This document shows positions 12,049-19,813 of a DNA stretch of 64,000 nt, piece after piece. Every line of letters starts with the position of its first letter. Positions within the stretch are counted from its first letter, which is position 1. This stretch comes from Umezawaea sp049997955 (GTDB lineage Bacteria > Actinomycetota > Actinomycetes > Mycobacteriales > Pseudonocardiaceae), in NCBI GenBank assembly GCA_049997955.1, contig JAEBDY010000008.1, forward strand, positions 248,001 to 312,000. The letters are read 5' to 3'. Position numbers and translations under genes: made by a program. The notes under the pieces were generated by a model that worked only from the letters and a program-made list of their open reading frames with translations, had not been told where the DNA came from and made no database searches.

Positions 12049-12063
12049 ACGAATCACATTCGT
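12049..12063. promoter_or_regulatory. Palindromic operator, dehydrogenase/TetR divergent region
   Basis: ACGAAT-CAC-ATTCGT is a perfect 6-3-6 palindrome between the divergent dehydrogenase (start 11969) and TetR gene (start 12158). A -10-like TAGAAT lies at 12119-12124 on the TetR side. Confidence 0.5.
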
Positions 12064-12157
12064 GTTTGGGTTGTGTTCGGGAGGGTGGCAGAGGGGTCTG
12101 GAACCGCTGCGACGCGCCTAGAATGCGTCCACCGAGCCCGTGCAGGAGAAAGGTGGC

Positions 12158-12778
12158 GTGGTTTTGGCCACACCGGCTTACAGCGACGAATCCCGCTCAC
12201 CCCAACGCGGACGGCCGCGCGACGCGAGCCGGGACGACGCGCTGCGCCAAGCCGCGCTGGAGGTGATGGCGGAGGTCGGCTACCGCGCGCTGACCATGGA
12301 CGCCGTCGCGGCGCGCGCCCGCGCGGGCAAGGCGACGATCTACCGGCGCTGGGAGTCCAAACTGGACCTGGTGATCGACACCTGCACCCAGTTGGCGAGC
12401 CGGAACCTCGCCGCGCCGGACACCGGGTCGCTGGCCGAGGACCTGCGTGAATTCCTCAGCTCGTTCGCCGCGTTCCTGTCCGGCCCCATCGGCAAGGCCG
12501 CGCAGGCGCTCGTCGGCGAACTGCCGCACGAACCGGAACTCGCGGCGGCGTTCCGCGAAACGTTCCTGATCTCCCAGCGGGACGTGTTGCGCGGAATTCT
12601 GGAACACGCTCTCGAACGCGGCGAAATCCGACCCCACGCCCCACTGGGCCTGACCGTCGAACTCGCGGGCGCGGCGCTGATCTACCGGCTCATGCTGACC
12701 GGGGACCCACTGGACCAGCAGTTCGTGAACAAGGTCGTGGACCAGGTCCTGCTGCCGCTGGTGGGCAAGCAAAACTGA
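12158..12778 (+). CDS. TetR-family transcriptional regulator
   Basis: 206 residues. The helix-turn-helix region reads LEVMAEVGYRALTMDAVAAR followed by AGKATIYRRWESKLDLV; the C-terminal part resembles TetR_C_11-type ligand domains. GTG 12158 is chosen because GGAGAAAGG (12145-12153) lies just upstream; the GTG at 12140 is in front of that site. It probably controls itself and the divergent zinc dehydrogenase through the palindrome at 12049-12063. The ligand is unknown. Confidence 0.88.
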   Translation: MVLATPAYSDESRSPQRGRPRDASRDDALRQAALEVMAEVGYRALTMDAVAARARAGKATIYRRWESKLDLVIDTCTQLASRNLAAPDTGSLAEDLREFLSSFAAFLSGPIGKAAQALVGELPHEPELAAAFRETFLISQRDVLRGILEHALERGEIRPHAPLGLTVELAGAALIYRLMLTGDPLDQQFVNKVVDQVLLPLVGKQN

Positions 12779-12815
12779 CCGGGACTGCACTATTGCGGAC
12801 ACGACCGGGCGCATT

Positions 12816-12829
12816 CGACAGTATTGTCG
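12816..12829. promoter_or_regulatory. Possible operator upstream of the CRP-family gene
   Basis: CGACA-GTAT-TGTCG gives 5-bp inverted arms 41 bp before the proposed CRP start. It is not the classical CRP box TGTGA-N6-TCACA, so the binding factor is unknown. Confidence 0.3.
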
Positions 12830-12869
12830 GTCACGTCACCGAATAGCGTCGCGCAAATGGGAGGCTGTC

Positions 12870-13571
12870 ATAGTCCAGCCACCGCAGCGACCTTCCCCCG
12901 GCTGGCCGAAGGCGACTCTGCTGGGTCAACTGCGCTCCTCGACCCGCGACAAGCTGCTCGCGCTCGGCACCACGGTCGCCTATCCCGACAACACGGTGAT
13001 CCTGGCGCACGGCGACCCCGGCGACAACGTCGTCGTGGTGCTGCGCAACGCGGTCAAGGTCGTCGTCCACAGCCGGAACGGGCCGACCGCCCTGCTGGCG
13101 ATCCGGATCCGCGGCGACCTGGTCGGCGAGCAGTCCGTGATCGACCGCAACCCCCGGTCCGCGAGCGTGATCGCGTGCGGCGAGGTGCGGGCGCAGTCCA
13201 TCGGCCGCGGCGAGTTCGAGTCGTTCCTCAACCGCACGCCGGACGCCGACCACCAGCTGCGCACGATGATGAGCGAGCGGCTGCGGTGGGCCGACCAGCG
13301 CCGGGTCGACTTCCTGGCGCTCAAGGCGTACGCCAGGGTCGCGCGCGTGCTGGTGGAGGTCGCCAAGACGTGCGGCTGGGAGGACGAGGAGAGCTGGGAC
13401 ATCACCATCCCGCTCACCCAGGAGGAGCTGGGGTCGCTCGCGAGCATCGCCCGGCGCACCGTCGAGCAGCAGGTGCGGAAGCTGACCGAGGCCGGTCTGG
13501 TGCGGACCGCGTACCGGAAGACGACCCTGCTGAACATGGCGGAGTTACAGCGCGTAGCAGATTCTCACTGA
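12870..13571 (+). CDS. CRP/FNR-family cyclic-nucleotide-binding transcription regulator
   Basis: About 233 residues. The cNMP-binding beta-roll covers roughly 30-130 (LALGTTVAYPDNTVILAHGD); its phosphate-binding cassette keeps the Gly-Glu and Arg (DLVGEQSVIDRNPRSASV). A Crp-type winged helix follows (LTQEELGSLASIARRTVEQQ). No ATG, GTG or TTG exists in frame before 12996, a position that would cut away the first part of the binding domain. ATA 12870 lies 5 nt after GGGAGG and is proposed here; this start is uncertain. First gene of a three-gene cNMP locus with the cyclase and membrane protein downstream. Confidence 0.8.
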   Translation: MVQPPQRPSPGWPKATLLGQLRSSTRDKLLALGTTVAYPDNTVILAHGDPGDNVVVVLRNAVKVVVHSRNGPTALLAIRIRGDLVGEQSVIDRNPRSASVIACGEVRAQSIGRGEFESFLNRTPDADHQLRTMMSERLRWADQRRVDFLALKAYARVARVLVEVAKTCGWEDEESWDITIPLTQEELGSLASIARRTVEQQVRKLTEAGLVRTAYRKTTLLNMAELQRVADSH

Positions 13572-13652
13572 CGGTTCTCCGCCGAAATGCGGGGCCACGA
13601 GTCGGGTGCGTCCAAGAGAGTGACGGGACAGCAACCGCGCGAAGGGCCCCCC

Positions 13653-14249
13653 ATGGACGAAAACCCGACTCACCACTCGTTCGTGATAGTCGACGTCGAG
13701 CAGTACGGACGGCGGTCGGACGAAGACCAGAGATGGCTGCGCAACGAGCTCTACTGGGTGCTGCAGACCGCGTTGGCCAAGGCCGACGTCCCGTTCTCGC
13801 CGACCCTCACCCAGGACCGCGGCGACAGCGTCATCCTGCTGGTGCCGGGGAGTGCTCCGAAGCGCAACATCGGTGACGGGCTGGTCCACCACCTGGACCG
13901 GGAGCTGACCAGGCACGCCCGCCGCAGCAGCGAACCCGCGCGGATGCGCCTGCGGCTCGCCCTGCACGCGGGCGAGGTGGCGCGGGACCGGCGCGGCTGG
14001 ATCGGCCGGGACCTGAACACCGCGTGCAGGCTCGTCGACCTCCCCGCGGCGCGCGACGCGCTGACCGCGGCCCCGGACGCGAACCTGGTGGTCGTCGTGT
14101 CCGACACGTGGTTCCGCGGCGTCGTCGACCCCGATCCCGTCCTGGCGGACCACTTCGCGTTCCGGCGCGTGCCGTTCGTGGTGAAGGAGGTGGACGACCA
14201 CGCCTGGATCCACGTGCCGCGGCCCGTGCGCGTGGCGGAGTCGTCGTGA
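13653..14249 (+). CDS. Class III nucleotide cyclase-like protein (PycC-like candidate)
   Basis: 198-residue stand-alone cyclase homology domain. Both metal-binding aspartates are present (Asp14 in FVIVDVEQYG, Asp58 in DRGDSVILL). The strand RLALHAGEV and the transition-state residues Asn122 and Arg126 (DLNTACRL) are also kept, so it looks catalytically competent. It has no membrane segment or sensor domain. The product base (A, G, C or U) cannot be read. ATG 13653 has GAAGGG 6 nt upstream. Its stop overlaps the start of the membrane protein (GTGA), and a cNMP-binding regulator lies 81 bp upstream, the arrangement expected of a Pycsar-like signalling unit. Confidence 0.8.
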   Translation: MDENPTHHSFVIVDVEQYGRRSDEDQRWLRNELYWVLQTALAKADVPFSPTLTQDRGDSVILLVPGSAPKRNIGDGLVHHLDRELTRHARRSSEPARMRLRLALHAGEVARDRRGWIGRDLNTACRLVDLPAARDALTAAPDANLVVVVSDTWFRGVVDPDPVLADHFAFRRVPFVVKEVDDHAWIHVPRPVRVAESS

Positions 14250-14743
14250 CGACCGTGCGGCGCAGGCGTGGCGACGTGGCCGAGGCCCAGTTCGCCGTCG
14301 CGCAGTTCAGCGGCGGAGTCGCGAACGCGGACACGAAAGCGGGTCTGCTCGCGACCGCGACGATCTTCCTCGGCGGCACCCTCGTCGCCCAGCGCACCGT
14401 GATCCGCGCGTCGTTCACCCCGACGACCTGGGGCGACTGGGTCCGGGCGGTGCTGATGACCCTGGTGCTGATCTCCGTGCCCGTCGCCGTGCTCGCGCTG
14501 ACGGCGGCACTGCGCCCACGGGTCGTGGACCGCGGCCGTTCGCGCTACTCGTGGCCGTCCGTCGCCGCCACGCCCGTGCGCGACCTGGCCACCCGCAAGC
14601 GCACGGCGGCCGACGAGGCGTGGCGGACCGCCCACGACCTCGCCGTGATCATCCAGCGGAAGTTCCTCTGGCTGACGGTCGCGCTGGTCGCCTGGGCGAG
14701 CGGCGCGCTCGGCCTGTTCGCCTGGTTCCTGCTCACGCCGTAG
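14246..14743 (+). CDS. Pycsar-effector-like (PycTM/DUF5706-type) membrane protein
   Basis: 165 residues with three predicted membrane helices (about 33-50, 66-89 and 139-163). The signature AQFSGGVANADTKAGLLATA resembles the start of the Pycsar membrane-effector family, in which cyclic pyrimidine nucleotides trigger membrane damage in phage-infected cells. No recognisable cNMP-binding domain is seen in this chain; the adjacent CRP protein carries one. GTG 14246 overlaps the cyclase stop by 4 bp, so the pair is co-translated. A hairpin terminator follows directly. Family assignment is by motif recall and should be checked by profile search. Confidence 0.7.
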   Translation: MTTVRRRRGDVAEAQFAVAQFSGGVANADTKAGLLATATIFLGGTLVAQRTVIRASFTPTTWGDWVRAVLMTLVLISVPVAVLALTAALRPRVVDRGRSRYSWPSVAATPVRDLATRKRTAADEAWRTAHDLAVIIQRKFLWLTVALVAWASGALGLFAWFLLTP

Positions 14744-14745
14744 AG

Positions 14746-14777
14746 CGGTCCAGCGAGCCACCCGGCCCGCTGGACCG
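14746..14777. terminator. Bidirectional terminator between effector gene and DUF3618 gene
   Basis: CGGTCCAGCG and CGCTGGACCG form a perfect 10-bp stem with a 12-nt loop, exactly between two convergent stops. Confidence 0.7.
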
Positions 14778-14782
14778 GCCCG

Positions 14783-15004
14783 TCAGCGGAACAGCTTGCG
14801 CACGACCAGCAGCCCGACCACGACGCCCACCGCGATGAGCGCGTAGCGGACCTTCGGGTCGTCGAACTTGGCGCGCACGCTGGCCTTGCCCTCATCGACG
14901 AAGCGCTGGGGGTTGGCCCTCGTGCCCAGTTCGTCCAGCGTCGTGGCCAGCGCGTCGCGTGCCTGCTCGATCTCACGCTGGATGGTGTCGGGGTCGCGAG
15001 CCAC
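14783..15004 (-). CDS. DUF3618 small membrane protein
   Basis: 73 residues. An N-terminal helical DUF3618 segment (DTIQREIEQARDALATTLDE) is followed by one C-terminal membrane helix (YALIAVGVVVGLLVVRKLF). The family is widespread in actinobacteria with no assigned activity; the amphipathic stretch resembles membrane-stress or envelope adaptor proteins, but that is speculation. ATG 15004 has AGGAGG upstream (AGGAGGAC). Single gene, convergent with the putative effector. Confidence 0.85.
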   Translation of the reverse strand: MARDPDTIQREIEQARDALATTLDELGTRANPQRFVDEGKASVRAKFDDPKVRYALIAVGVVVGLLVVRKLFR

Positions 15005-15086
15005 ATGTCCTCCTGTCAGCGGTGCCCTAGGGCTTGCCCCACCGTAGTTGGTCAGGGGCCGGGGCGTGTCGATAGGCTTGCCGAAG

Positions 15087-15160
15087 GGGGCCGTAGCCCA
15101 ATTGGCAGAGGCACACGGTTTAGGTCCGTGCCAGTGAGAGTTCGAGTCTCTCCGGCCCCA
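15087..15160 (+). tRNA. tRNA-Leu (anticodon UAG) with short variable arm
   Basis: 74 nt. The acceptor stem GGGGCCG/CGGCCCC is perfect. The D-arm GCC...GGC has the leucine-like loop AATTGGCAGA. The anticodon stem is CACGG/CCGTG with loop TTTAGGT (anticodon UAG, codon CUA), and the T-arm is GAGAG-TTCGAGT-CTCTC. The variable region is only CCAGT (5 nt), not the long arm usual for tRNA-Leu. No CCA is encoded. Confidence 0.88.
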
Positions 15161-15243
15161 TCCCCGGCACCCCGCCCCGCCGGTTTCCGGAGGGGCGGGT
15201 CCGCGGCTCGGCGTGAACCGCGACCCGACCCGGAGGACACGAC

Positions 15244-15543
15244 GTGAGCACCTCGCTGCACGACACGCTCGCCGGCCCAGCCGCCGACGCCCGCTCCCGG
15301 TTCGCCAGGGACGACAACGGCTACCTCCAGGGCTCGACCGTCGTGCACGCCGTCCGCCTCCAGGACTGGCTGGGCGTCGCCGTCCCCGGCCCCGGCTGCC
15401 ACGTGGGCACCGGTGGCTGGGACTTCACCCGCTTCAAGCCGACCCGGTCACCGGTCGACTGCGGCCGGTGCGCGAAGTCCGGGATGCGCGGCACCACGGA
15501 CGACGACCGGCCGGGCCAGCTGGCGCTGGACCTGGACGCGTAG
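15244..15543 (+). CDS. Small hypothetical protein
   Basis: 99 residues, not recognised. It starts at GTG 15244 with GGAGGA 8 nt upstream. It has no signal peptide or membrane helix. The C-terminal half has two cysteines in VDCGRCAKSG and one in GPGCHVGTGGWDF, which could bind a metal or form a disulfide. It lies just after the tRNA and 33 bp before a broken phosphodiesterase-like gene on the same strand. Good ribosome site and coding bias support a real gene; no function can be given. Confidence 0.65.
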   Translation: MSTSLHDTLAGPAADARSRFARDDNGYLQGSTVVHAVRLQDWLGVAVPGPGCHVGTGGWDFTRFKPTRSPVDCGRCAKSGMRGTTDDDRPGQLALDLDA

Positions 15544-15576
15544 AGCGGCGGGCCGTTCGACCTGGTCCCCGGAGGT

Positions 15577-16573
15577 GTGACGCGGTTGCCGTCCGACGAC
15601 GAAAGAACCCGGAGAACCACGGCGGTCACCACGCCACCTCGGCGGCGCACGCGGTCGGTCGTGCTCGGGGTGTGCGCGGTGGTGCTCATCGGGGTCTCGG
15701 TGGTGGCTGTCGTGCGGTTGACCGGGCTCGACGAGGGCACGGTGTTCGCGCTCGTGGTGGTCTGGATGCCCTGCGCCGTGGTCGTCACGGCCGTGGTGGC
15801 CGCAGTGCTGCTGGTGGCGAAAGCGCCGTGGTCGAGCGGGATCGCGGTGGTGCTGCTGGTGGTCCAGGTGGGGTGGCTGGCTCCCCGGTTCGTGGCCGAC
15901 GGCGTCGAGGTCCCCGGTGCCGCGCCGAGGTTGCGGGTGGCGACGATCAACTCGAACGTCGGCGCCGTGGAACCCACGGGCACTGGTCGACCTCGTCCGC
16001 GCGCAGGACGTGGACGTGCTGGCCGTGGAGGAACTGCCGCACGGGGCCATCCCGGCGTTGGACGACGCGGGACTGCGCGAGTTGCTGCCCCACCGGGAAC
16101 TGCGGCCCGCTGACGACTCGTCCCTCTACTCGCGACTGCCGTTCACGTCGAGCGGACCGCTGGACGCGCCGACCACGTGGCCGCAGACGACGGCCACGGT
16201 CGAGGCGCACGGGCGGGCGGTCGAGGTGGTCGCCGTGCACACGTACTACCCGGTGGGCGACCCCGACCTGTGGACGCGGGACCTGGCGGCGTTGGAGGCC
16301 GCAGCCGGGGAGAACTCGGTGGTGCTGGGCGACTTCAACGCCACGCTCGACCACGCGCCGATGCGGGGCCTGCTGGCGGCGGGCCTGGTCGACTCCCACG
16401 CCGAACTGGGGGAGGGGTGGGCGCCGACCTGGCCCGCCGACAGCGCGCTGCCACCGGTGGTGCAGTTGGACCACGTGCTGCACGGCCGCGGGCTGGCCGC
16501 CGTCACGACCAGCGAGCACACGCTGCCCGGCTCGGACCACCGGCTGGTGTTCGCCGAGTTGGCGCTGGTCTAG
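15577..16573 (+). pseudogene. Endonuclease/exonuclease/phosphatase-family membrane protein, frameshifted
   Basis: Two adjacent frames join into one EEP protein. From GTG 15577 come three N-terminal membrane helices, then LRVATINSNVGAVEP. After a one-base shift in the ACGGG run near 15980 the family continues in another frame: ALVDLVRAQDVDVLAVEEL, VVAVHTYYP, VVLGDFNATLDH and the catalytic end LPGSDHRLVFAEL, stopping at 16573. With one base fewer the protein would be about 331 residues, normal for actinobacterial EEP membrane proteins. Either a recent inactivation or a sequencing error. Its stop overlaps the end of the convergent ABC permease gene by 4 bp. Confidence 0.8.
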
Positions 16574-17325
16574 CCGCCCGCGTGCCGCATCGCGCGGGCG
16601 CCGACGAGGACGCCCGCCGCGGCGAACGCGAACGCGCTGGCGGTGCCGTGGAGCACCGAGGTCCCGGTGAGGTCGCCCGCGAAGAGGGCGCGTTCGGCCT
16701 CGACGACGTAGGTCAGCGGGTTCACCTGCGAGAGCGCGCGCATCCACGACGGCGCGGTGTCGAGGGGCAGCAGGACGCCGGACAGCATGAGCAGCGGGAA
16801 CATCAGCGTCTGCTGGACGATGTAGAACAGCGACTCCTGCTTGCGGGCGACGACGGCCAGCGCGCAGGAGAACGCGCCGAGCCCGACGCCGATCACGGCC
16901 AGCAGCAGCATCGCGACCACCGCGCCGACGAGGTGGAGTTCGAAGCCGAACGGCAGCACGACCAGGATGATCAGCGCGGACTGCACGAGCAGCATCACGA
17001 CCTCCTTGGCCGTCCGGCCGACCAGCATCGCCGACCGGCCCACGGGCGTGACGAGCATGCGGTCGAGCGAGCCGCCGGTCATCTCGGTCATCAGCATGTA
17101 GCCCGCGGAGACCGTGCCGCCCAGGCCGAGCATGATCAGCATCCCCGGAACGAACCACTGCCAGGAAGCGCCGTCGCCGCCCCACGAGATCCCGGACAGC
17201 AGCGAGCCGAACAGCACGAGGAACACCACCGGCTGGGCCATGCCGAACACGATCCCGATGGGACTCCTCAGCTGCGGCCGGACCTCCCTGGCGAACACGA
17301 TCCCGGTCTCGGTGGCGAACCTCAT
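16570..17325 (-). CDS. ABC-2 type transporter permease (DrrB-like)
   Basis: Membrane subunit of an exporter, 251 residues with six predicted helices (for example VVFLVLFGSLLSG, ALIILVVLPFGFEL, FPLLMLSGVLLPLDT). The family moves drugs or lipids outward using the ATPase encoded immediately upstream. The ATGA overlap (17322-17325) shows coupling with the ATPase gene. The substrate is unknown. It converges on the broken EEP gene with a 4-bp overlap. Confidence 0.9.
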   Translation of the reverse strand: MRFATETGIVFAREVRPQLRSPIGIVFGMAQPVVFLVLFGSLLSGISWGGDGASWQWFVPGMLIMLGLGGTVSAGYMLMTEMTGGSLDRMLVTPVGRSAMLVGRTAKEVVMLLVQSALIILVVLPFGFELHLVGAVVAMLLLAVIGVGLGAFSCALAVVARKQESLFYIVQQTLMFPLLMLSGVLLPLDTAPSWMRALSQVNPLTYVVEAERALFAGDLTGTSVLHGTASAFAFAAAGVLVGARAMRHAGG

Positions 17326-18278
17326 GCGGGAACCCCTTCCGGCTCGCGCAGGCTGCGCCCGGTGAGGGCGAGGAACACGTCGTCGAGCGTGGGCCGGTGG
17401 ACCTCCGCCGTCCGCACGTCCACCGTGGCCGCGTCCAACGCGCGCAGCAGCACGGGCAGCGCCGCGGCGCCGTCCGGCACCCGCAGCCTGACCGCGTCGC
17501 GGTCGGTGATCACGTTGCGCGCCAACGGCAAGCGGTCGGCGATCCGCGCGGCCCGCGCCGGGTTGTCGGTCCTGACCGTGAGGTGGTCGCCCGCGAGGTC
17601 GGCCTTGAGCCGTTCCGCGGTGTCATCGGCGATGATCCGCCCGTGGTCGATCACCACGACCCGTTCCGCCTTGGTGTCGGCCTCCTCCAGGTAGTGCGTG
17701 GTGAGGAAGACGGTCGTGCCGAGCCGGTCGCGCAGCCGCAGGATGTGCTCCCACAGGTTCGCCCGGTTCTGCGGATCGAGCCCGGAGGACGGTTCGTCCA
17801 GGAACAGCAGGTCCGGCTGGTGCACCAGGCCGAGCGCGATGTCGAGCCGCCTCCGCTGGCCGCCGGACAGCGTGCCCGCGGCCCGGTTGGCGAGGTCGCC
17901 GAGTTCCATCGTGGCGAGCAGTTCGTCGGCGCGCTGCCGGGACACCGCCGCGCTGAACCCGTAGCAGCGGCCCTGGGTCACCAGCTCGTCGCGGACCCGG
18001 AAGTACGGTCCGGCGCCGTTGCCCTGGCCGACGTAGCCGATGCGCCTGCGCACCGCGGCGGGATCGGTGCGGACGTCGTGTCCCGCGATCCGGGCCTCGC
18101 CCGAGGTCGGCTGGAGCAGTGTCGTCAACATTCGCAAGGACGTCGACTTGCCTGCGCCGTTCGGACCGAGAAAAGCGACCAGTTCTCCTTTCCCGACGTC
18201 GAGGTCGAGCCCCCTCACCGCCTCCACTACCTGTCGTTTCACCTTGAAATGCCTGGTCAACCCCCGTGTGCGGATCAA
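17322..18278 (-). CDS. ABC transporter ATP-binding protein (DrrA-like)
   Basis: 318 residues. Walker A GPNGAGKST, signature LSGGQRRRLDIAL, Walker B LLFLDEPSSGLDP and the H-loop TTHYLEEAD are all present, followed by the DrrA-type C-terminal extension. It powers the permease encoded next, probably in drug or lipid export. No ATG or GTG fits; TTG 18278 (MIRTRGLTRHFK) has AGGAGGG 5 nt upstream and is chosen. It is divergent from a MarR gene whose operator-like palindrome lies 106 bp away, so MarR control is likely. Confidence 0.9.
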   Translation of the reverse strand: MIRTRGLTRHFKVKRQVVEAVRGLDLDVGKGELVAFLGPNGAGKSTSLRMLTTLLQPTSGEARIAGHDVRTDPAAVRRRIGYVGQGNGAGPYFRVRDELVTQGRCYGFSAAVSRQRADELLATMELGDLANRAAGTLSGGQRRRLDIALGLVHQPDLLFLDEPSSGLDPQNRANLWEHILRLRDRLGTTVFLTTHYLEEADTKAERVVVIDHGRIIADDTAERLKADLAGDHLTVRTDNPARAARIADRLPLARNVITDRDAVRLRVPDGAAALPVLLRALDAATVDVRTAEVHRPTLDDVFLALTGRSLREPEGVPA

Positions 18279-18383
18279 CGGACCCTCCTGTTTCCGGGCA
18301 TGCGCCAGCCGCGCCGGAGTAGGCGCCTGACGATGGATGGGATGCGAAAGCCCGAGAAGAATAGGGCAACATAACGCAATTTC

Positions 18384-18398
18384 GTCAGGGTGCCTGAC
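18384..18398. promoter_or_regulatory. Palindromic operator next to the MarR gene
   Basis: GTCAGG-GTG-CCTGAC is a perfect 6-3-6 palindrome ending 9 bp before ATG 18408. The GTG inside it could be mistaken for a start codon. Confidence 0.55.
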
Positions 18399-18407
18399 AA
18401 TCGGTCC

Positions 18408-18836
18408 ATGCGTCCGCCGATTCCGTACCTGCTCGCCTACGCCCACACCACCGCGTCCCGCCTGGCCGACGCGGAGCTGCGTCCGCACGGCCTGACCGTT
18501 CGGCAGTTCGGCCTGCTGGCCCAACTGCGCGCCGAACCGGAGCTGACGATCTCGGAGTTGGCCCGGCAGCTGGGGATCACCCGGCAGTCGCTGCACGGGA
18601 TGGTGGACGAGCTGGAGCGCGGCGGGCACCTCGTGCGGGAGCCGGGCGCGTCCGGGCGCACCCGCAGGCTCGCGCTGGCCCCGAGCACCGAACGGCTGCT
18701 GGCCGACGCGCACGGCCCGCTGGCCCGTGCGGAGGCCGAGTTCCTCCGCGGGATGCCCGTGCGGGACCGGGAGGCGCTGCGGGCGCTGCTCCAGCGGGCG
18801 CTGGCCCTCGCGACCGACGACGAGGCCTGGCTGTGA
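18408..18836 (+). CDS. MarR-family transcriptional regulator
   Basis: 142 residues. It has a winged helix-turn-helix (LTISELARQLGITRQSLHGM) and the beta-wing GASGRTRRLALAPS. ATG 18408 is preferred over GTG 18390, because that GTG lies in the centre of a perfect palindrome likely to be the operator. It is divergent from the drug-type ABC transporter, the usual layout for a repressor relieved by the exported compound. The inducing ligand is unknown. Confidence 0.88.
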   Translation: MRPPIPYLLAYAHTTASRLADAELRPHGLTVRQFGLLAQLRAEPELTISELARQLGITRQSLHGMVDELERGGHLVREPGASGRTRRLALAPSTERLLADAHGPLARAEAEFLRGMPVRDREALRALLQRALALATDDEAWL

Positions 18837-18867
18837 CGGGCGGGCTCCGGAACACCGGCGTACGGTG

Positions 18868-18883
18868 AACTGTACGTTCAGTT
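18868..18883. promoter_or_regulatory. Operator-like palindrome upstream of aldo/keto reductase
   Basis: AACTG-T-ACGT-T-CAGTT, a 16-bp palindrome with one mismatched pair, 20 bp before ATG 18904. GGGAGAA (18890-18896) serves as ribosome site. A TetR protein encoded downstream (19814) could bind here. Confidence 0.45.
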
Positions 18884-18903
18884 TACTTTTGGGAGAACAC
18901 ACG

Positions 18904-19737
18904 ATGACCAGCACGTTCACCATCGGCGGCGACCTCGAAGTGTCCCGCCTCGGCTACGGCGCGATGCAACTCCCCGGCCCCGGCGTGTGGGGCGAGTCCC
19001 GCGATCCCGAGGGCGCGGTCGCCGTGCTGCGGCGCGCGGTCGAGCTGGGGGTCACGCTGATCGACACCGCCGACGCGTACGGCCCGTTCACCGCCGACCT
19101 GCTCATCAAGGAGGCGCTGCACCCGTACGCCGACGGCCTCGTCATCGCCACGAAGGTCGGCTTCACCCGGCAGGGCCCCGGCCAGTGGACGGCCGTCGGC
19201 CGCCCCGAGTACCTGCGGCAGCAGACCGAACTGAGCCTGCGCCACCTCGGGTTGGAGCGGATCGACCTGATGCAGCTGCACCGCATCGACTCCAAGGTGC
19301 CCCTGGCGGACCAGGTCGGCGAGCTCGCGCTGCTCCAGCAGGAGGGCAAGATCCGGCACATCGGGCTGAGCGAGGTGTCCGTCGACGACGTGGAGGCCGC
19401 GGGCGAGTTCGCGACCATCGTGTCGGTGCAGAACCTCTACAACCTGACCAACCGCGGCGCCGACCCGCTGCTCGACCACTGCGAGGCCAACGGGATCGGC
19501 TTCATCCCGTGGTTCCCGCTCGCCACCGGCAAGCTCGCCAGGGAAGGCGGTCCGCTCGACGTCGCAGCCAAGGAGCACGACGCCACCCCGTCGCAGCTCG
19601 CGCTCGCGTGGCTGCTCAAGCGCTCCCCCGTCGTGCTGCCCATTCCCGGCACGTCCTCGATCGCGCACCTGGAGGACAACATGGCCGCGTCGGCCATCGA
19701 GCTGACCGACGCCGAGTTCGCCGCGCTCACGTCGTGA
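18904..19737 (+). CDS. Aldo/keto reductase
   Basis: NADPH-dependent carbonyl reductase of 277 residues with a TIM-barrel fold. The catalytic tetrad is visible: Asp54 and Tyr59 in TLIDTADAYG, Lys84 in IATKVG and His126 in LMQLHRID. Coenzyme-binding residues near IPGTSSIAHLEDN are typical. It resembles the group annotated as oxidoreductases acting on small aldehydes; the substrate is unknown. ATG 18904 has GGGAGAA upstream. The TetR gene 76 bp downstream on the same strand probably belongs to the same regulated unit. Confidence 0.9.
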   Translation: MTSTFTIGGDLEVSRLGYGAMQLPGPGVWGESRDPEGAVAVLRRAVELGVTLIDTADAYGPFTADLLIKEALHPYADGLVIATKVGFTRQGPGQWTAVGRPEYLRQQTELSLRHLGLERIDLMQLHRIDSKVPLADQVGELALLQQEGKIRHIGLSEVSVDDVEAAGEFATIVSVQNLYNLTNRGADPLLDHCEANGIGFIPWFPLATGKLAREGGPLDVAAKEHDATPSQLALAWLLKRSPVVLPIPGTSSIAHLEDNMAASAIELTDAEFAALTS

Positions 19738-19813
19738 GCGTCCGGTCCGGCGCGGCTGTCGCGCAGGCCATGGCCGTGCCGCTGGAGGTCGTCGCGTCGA
19801 CCGACCACGTCGG

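Noticed and set aside
12824..13876. A 350-codon frame overlapping the CRP and cyclase genes
   Set aside because: Arg/Pro-rich and without motifs; the other frames give a full cNMP-binding domain, winged helix and cyclase start.
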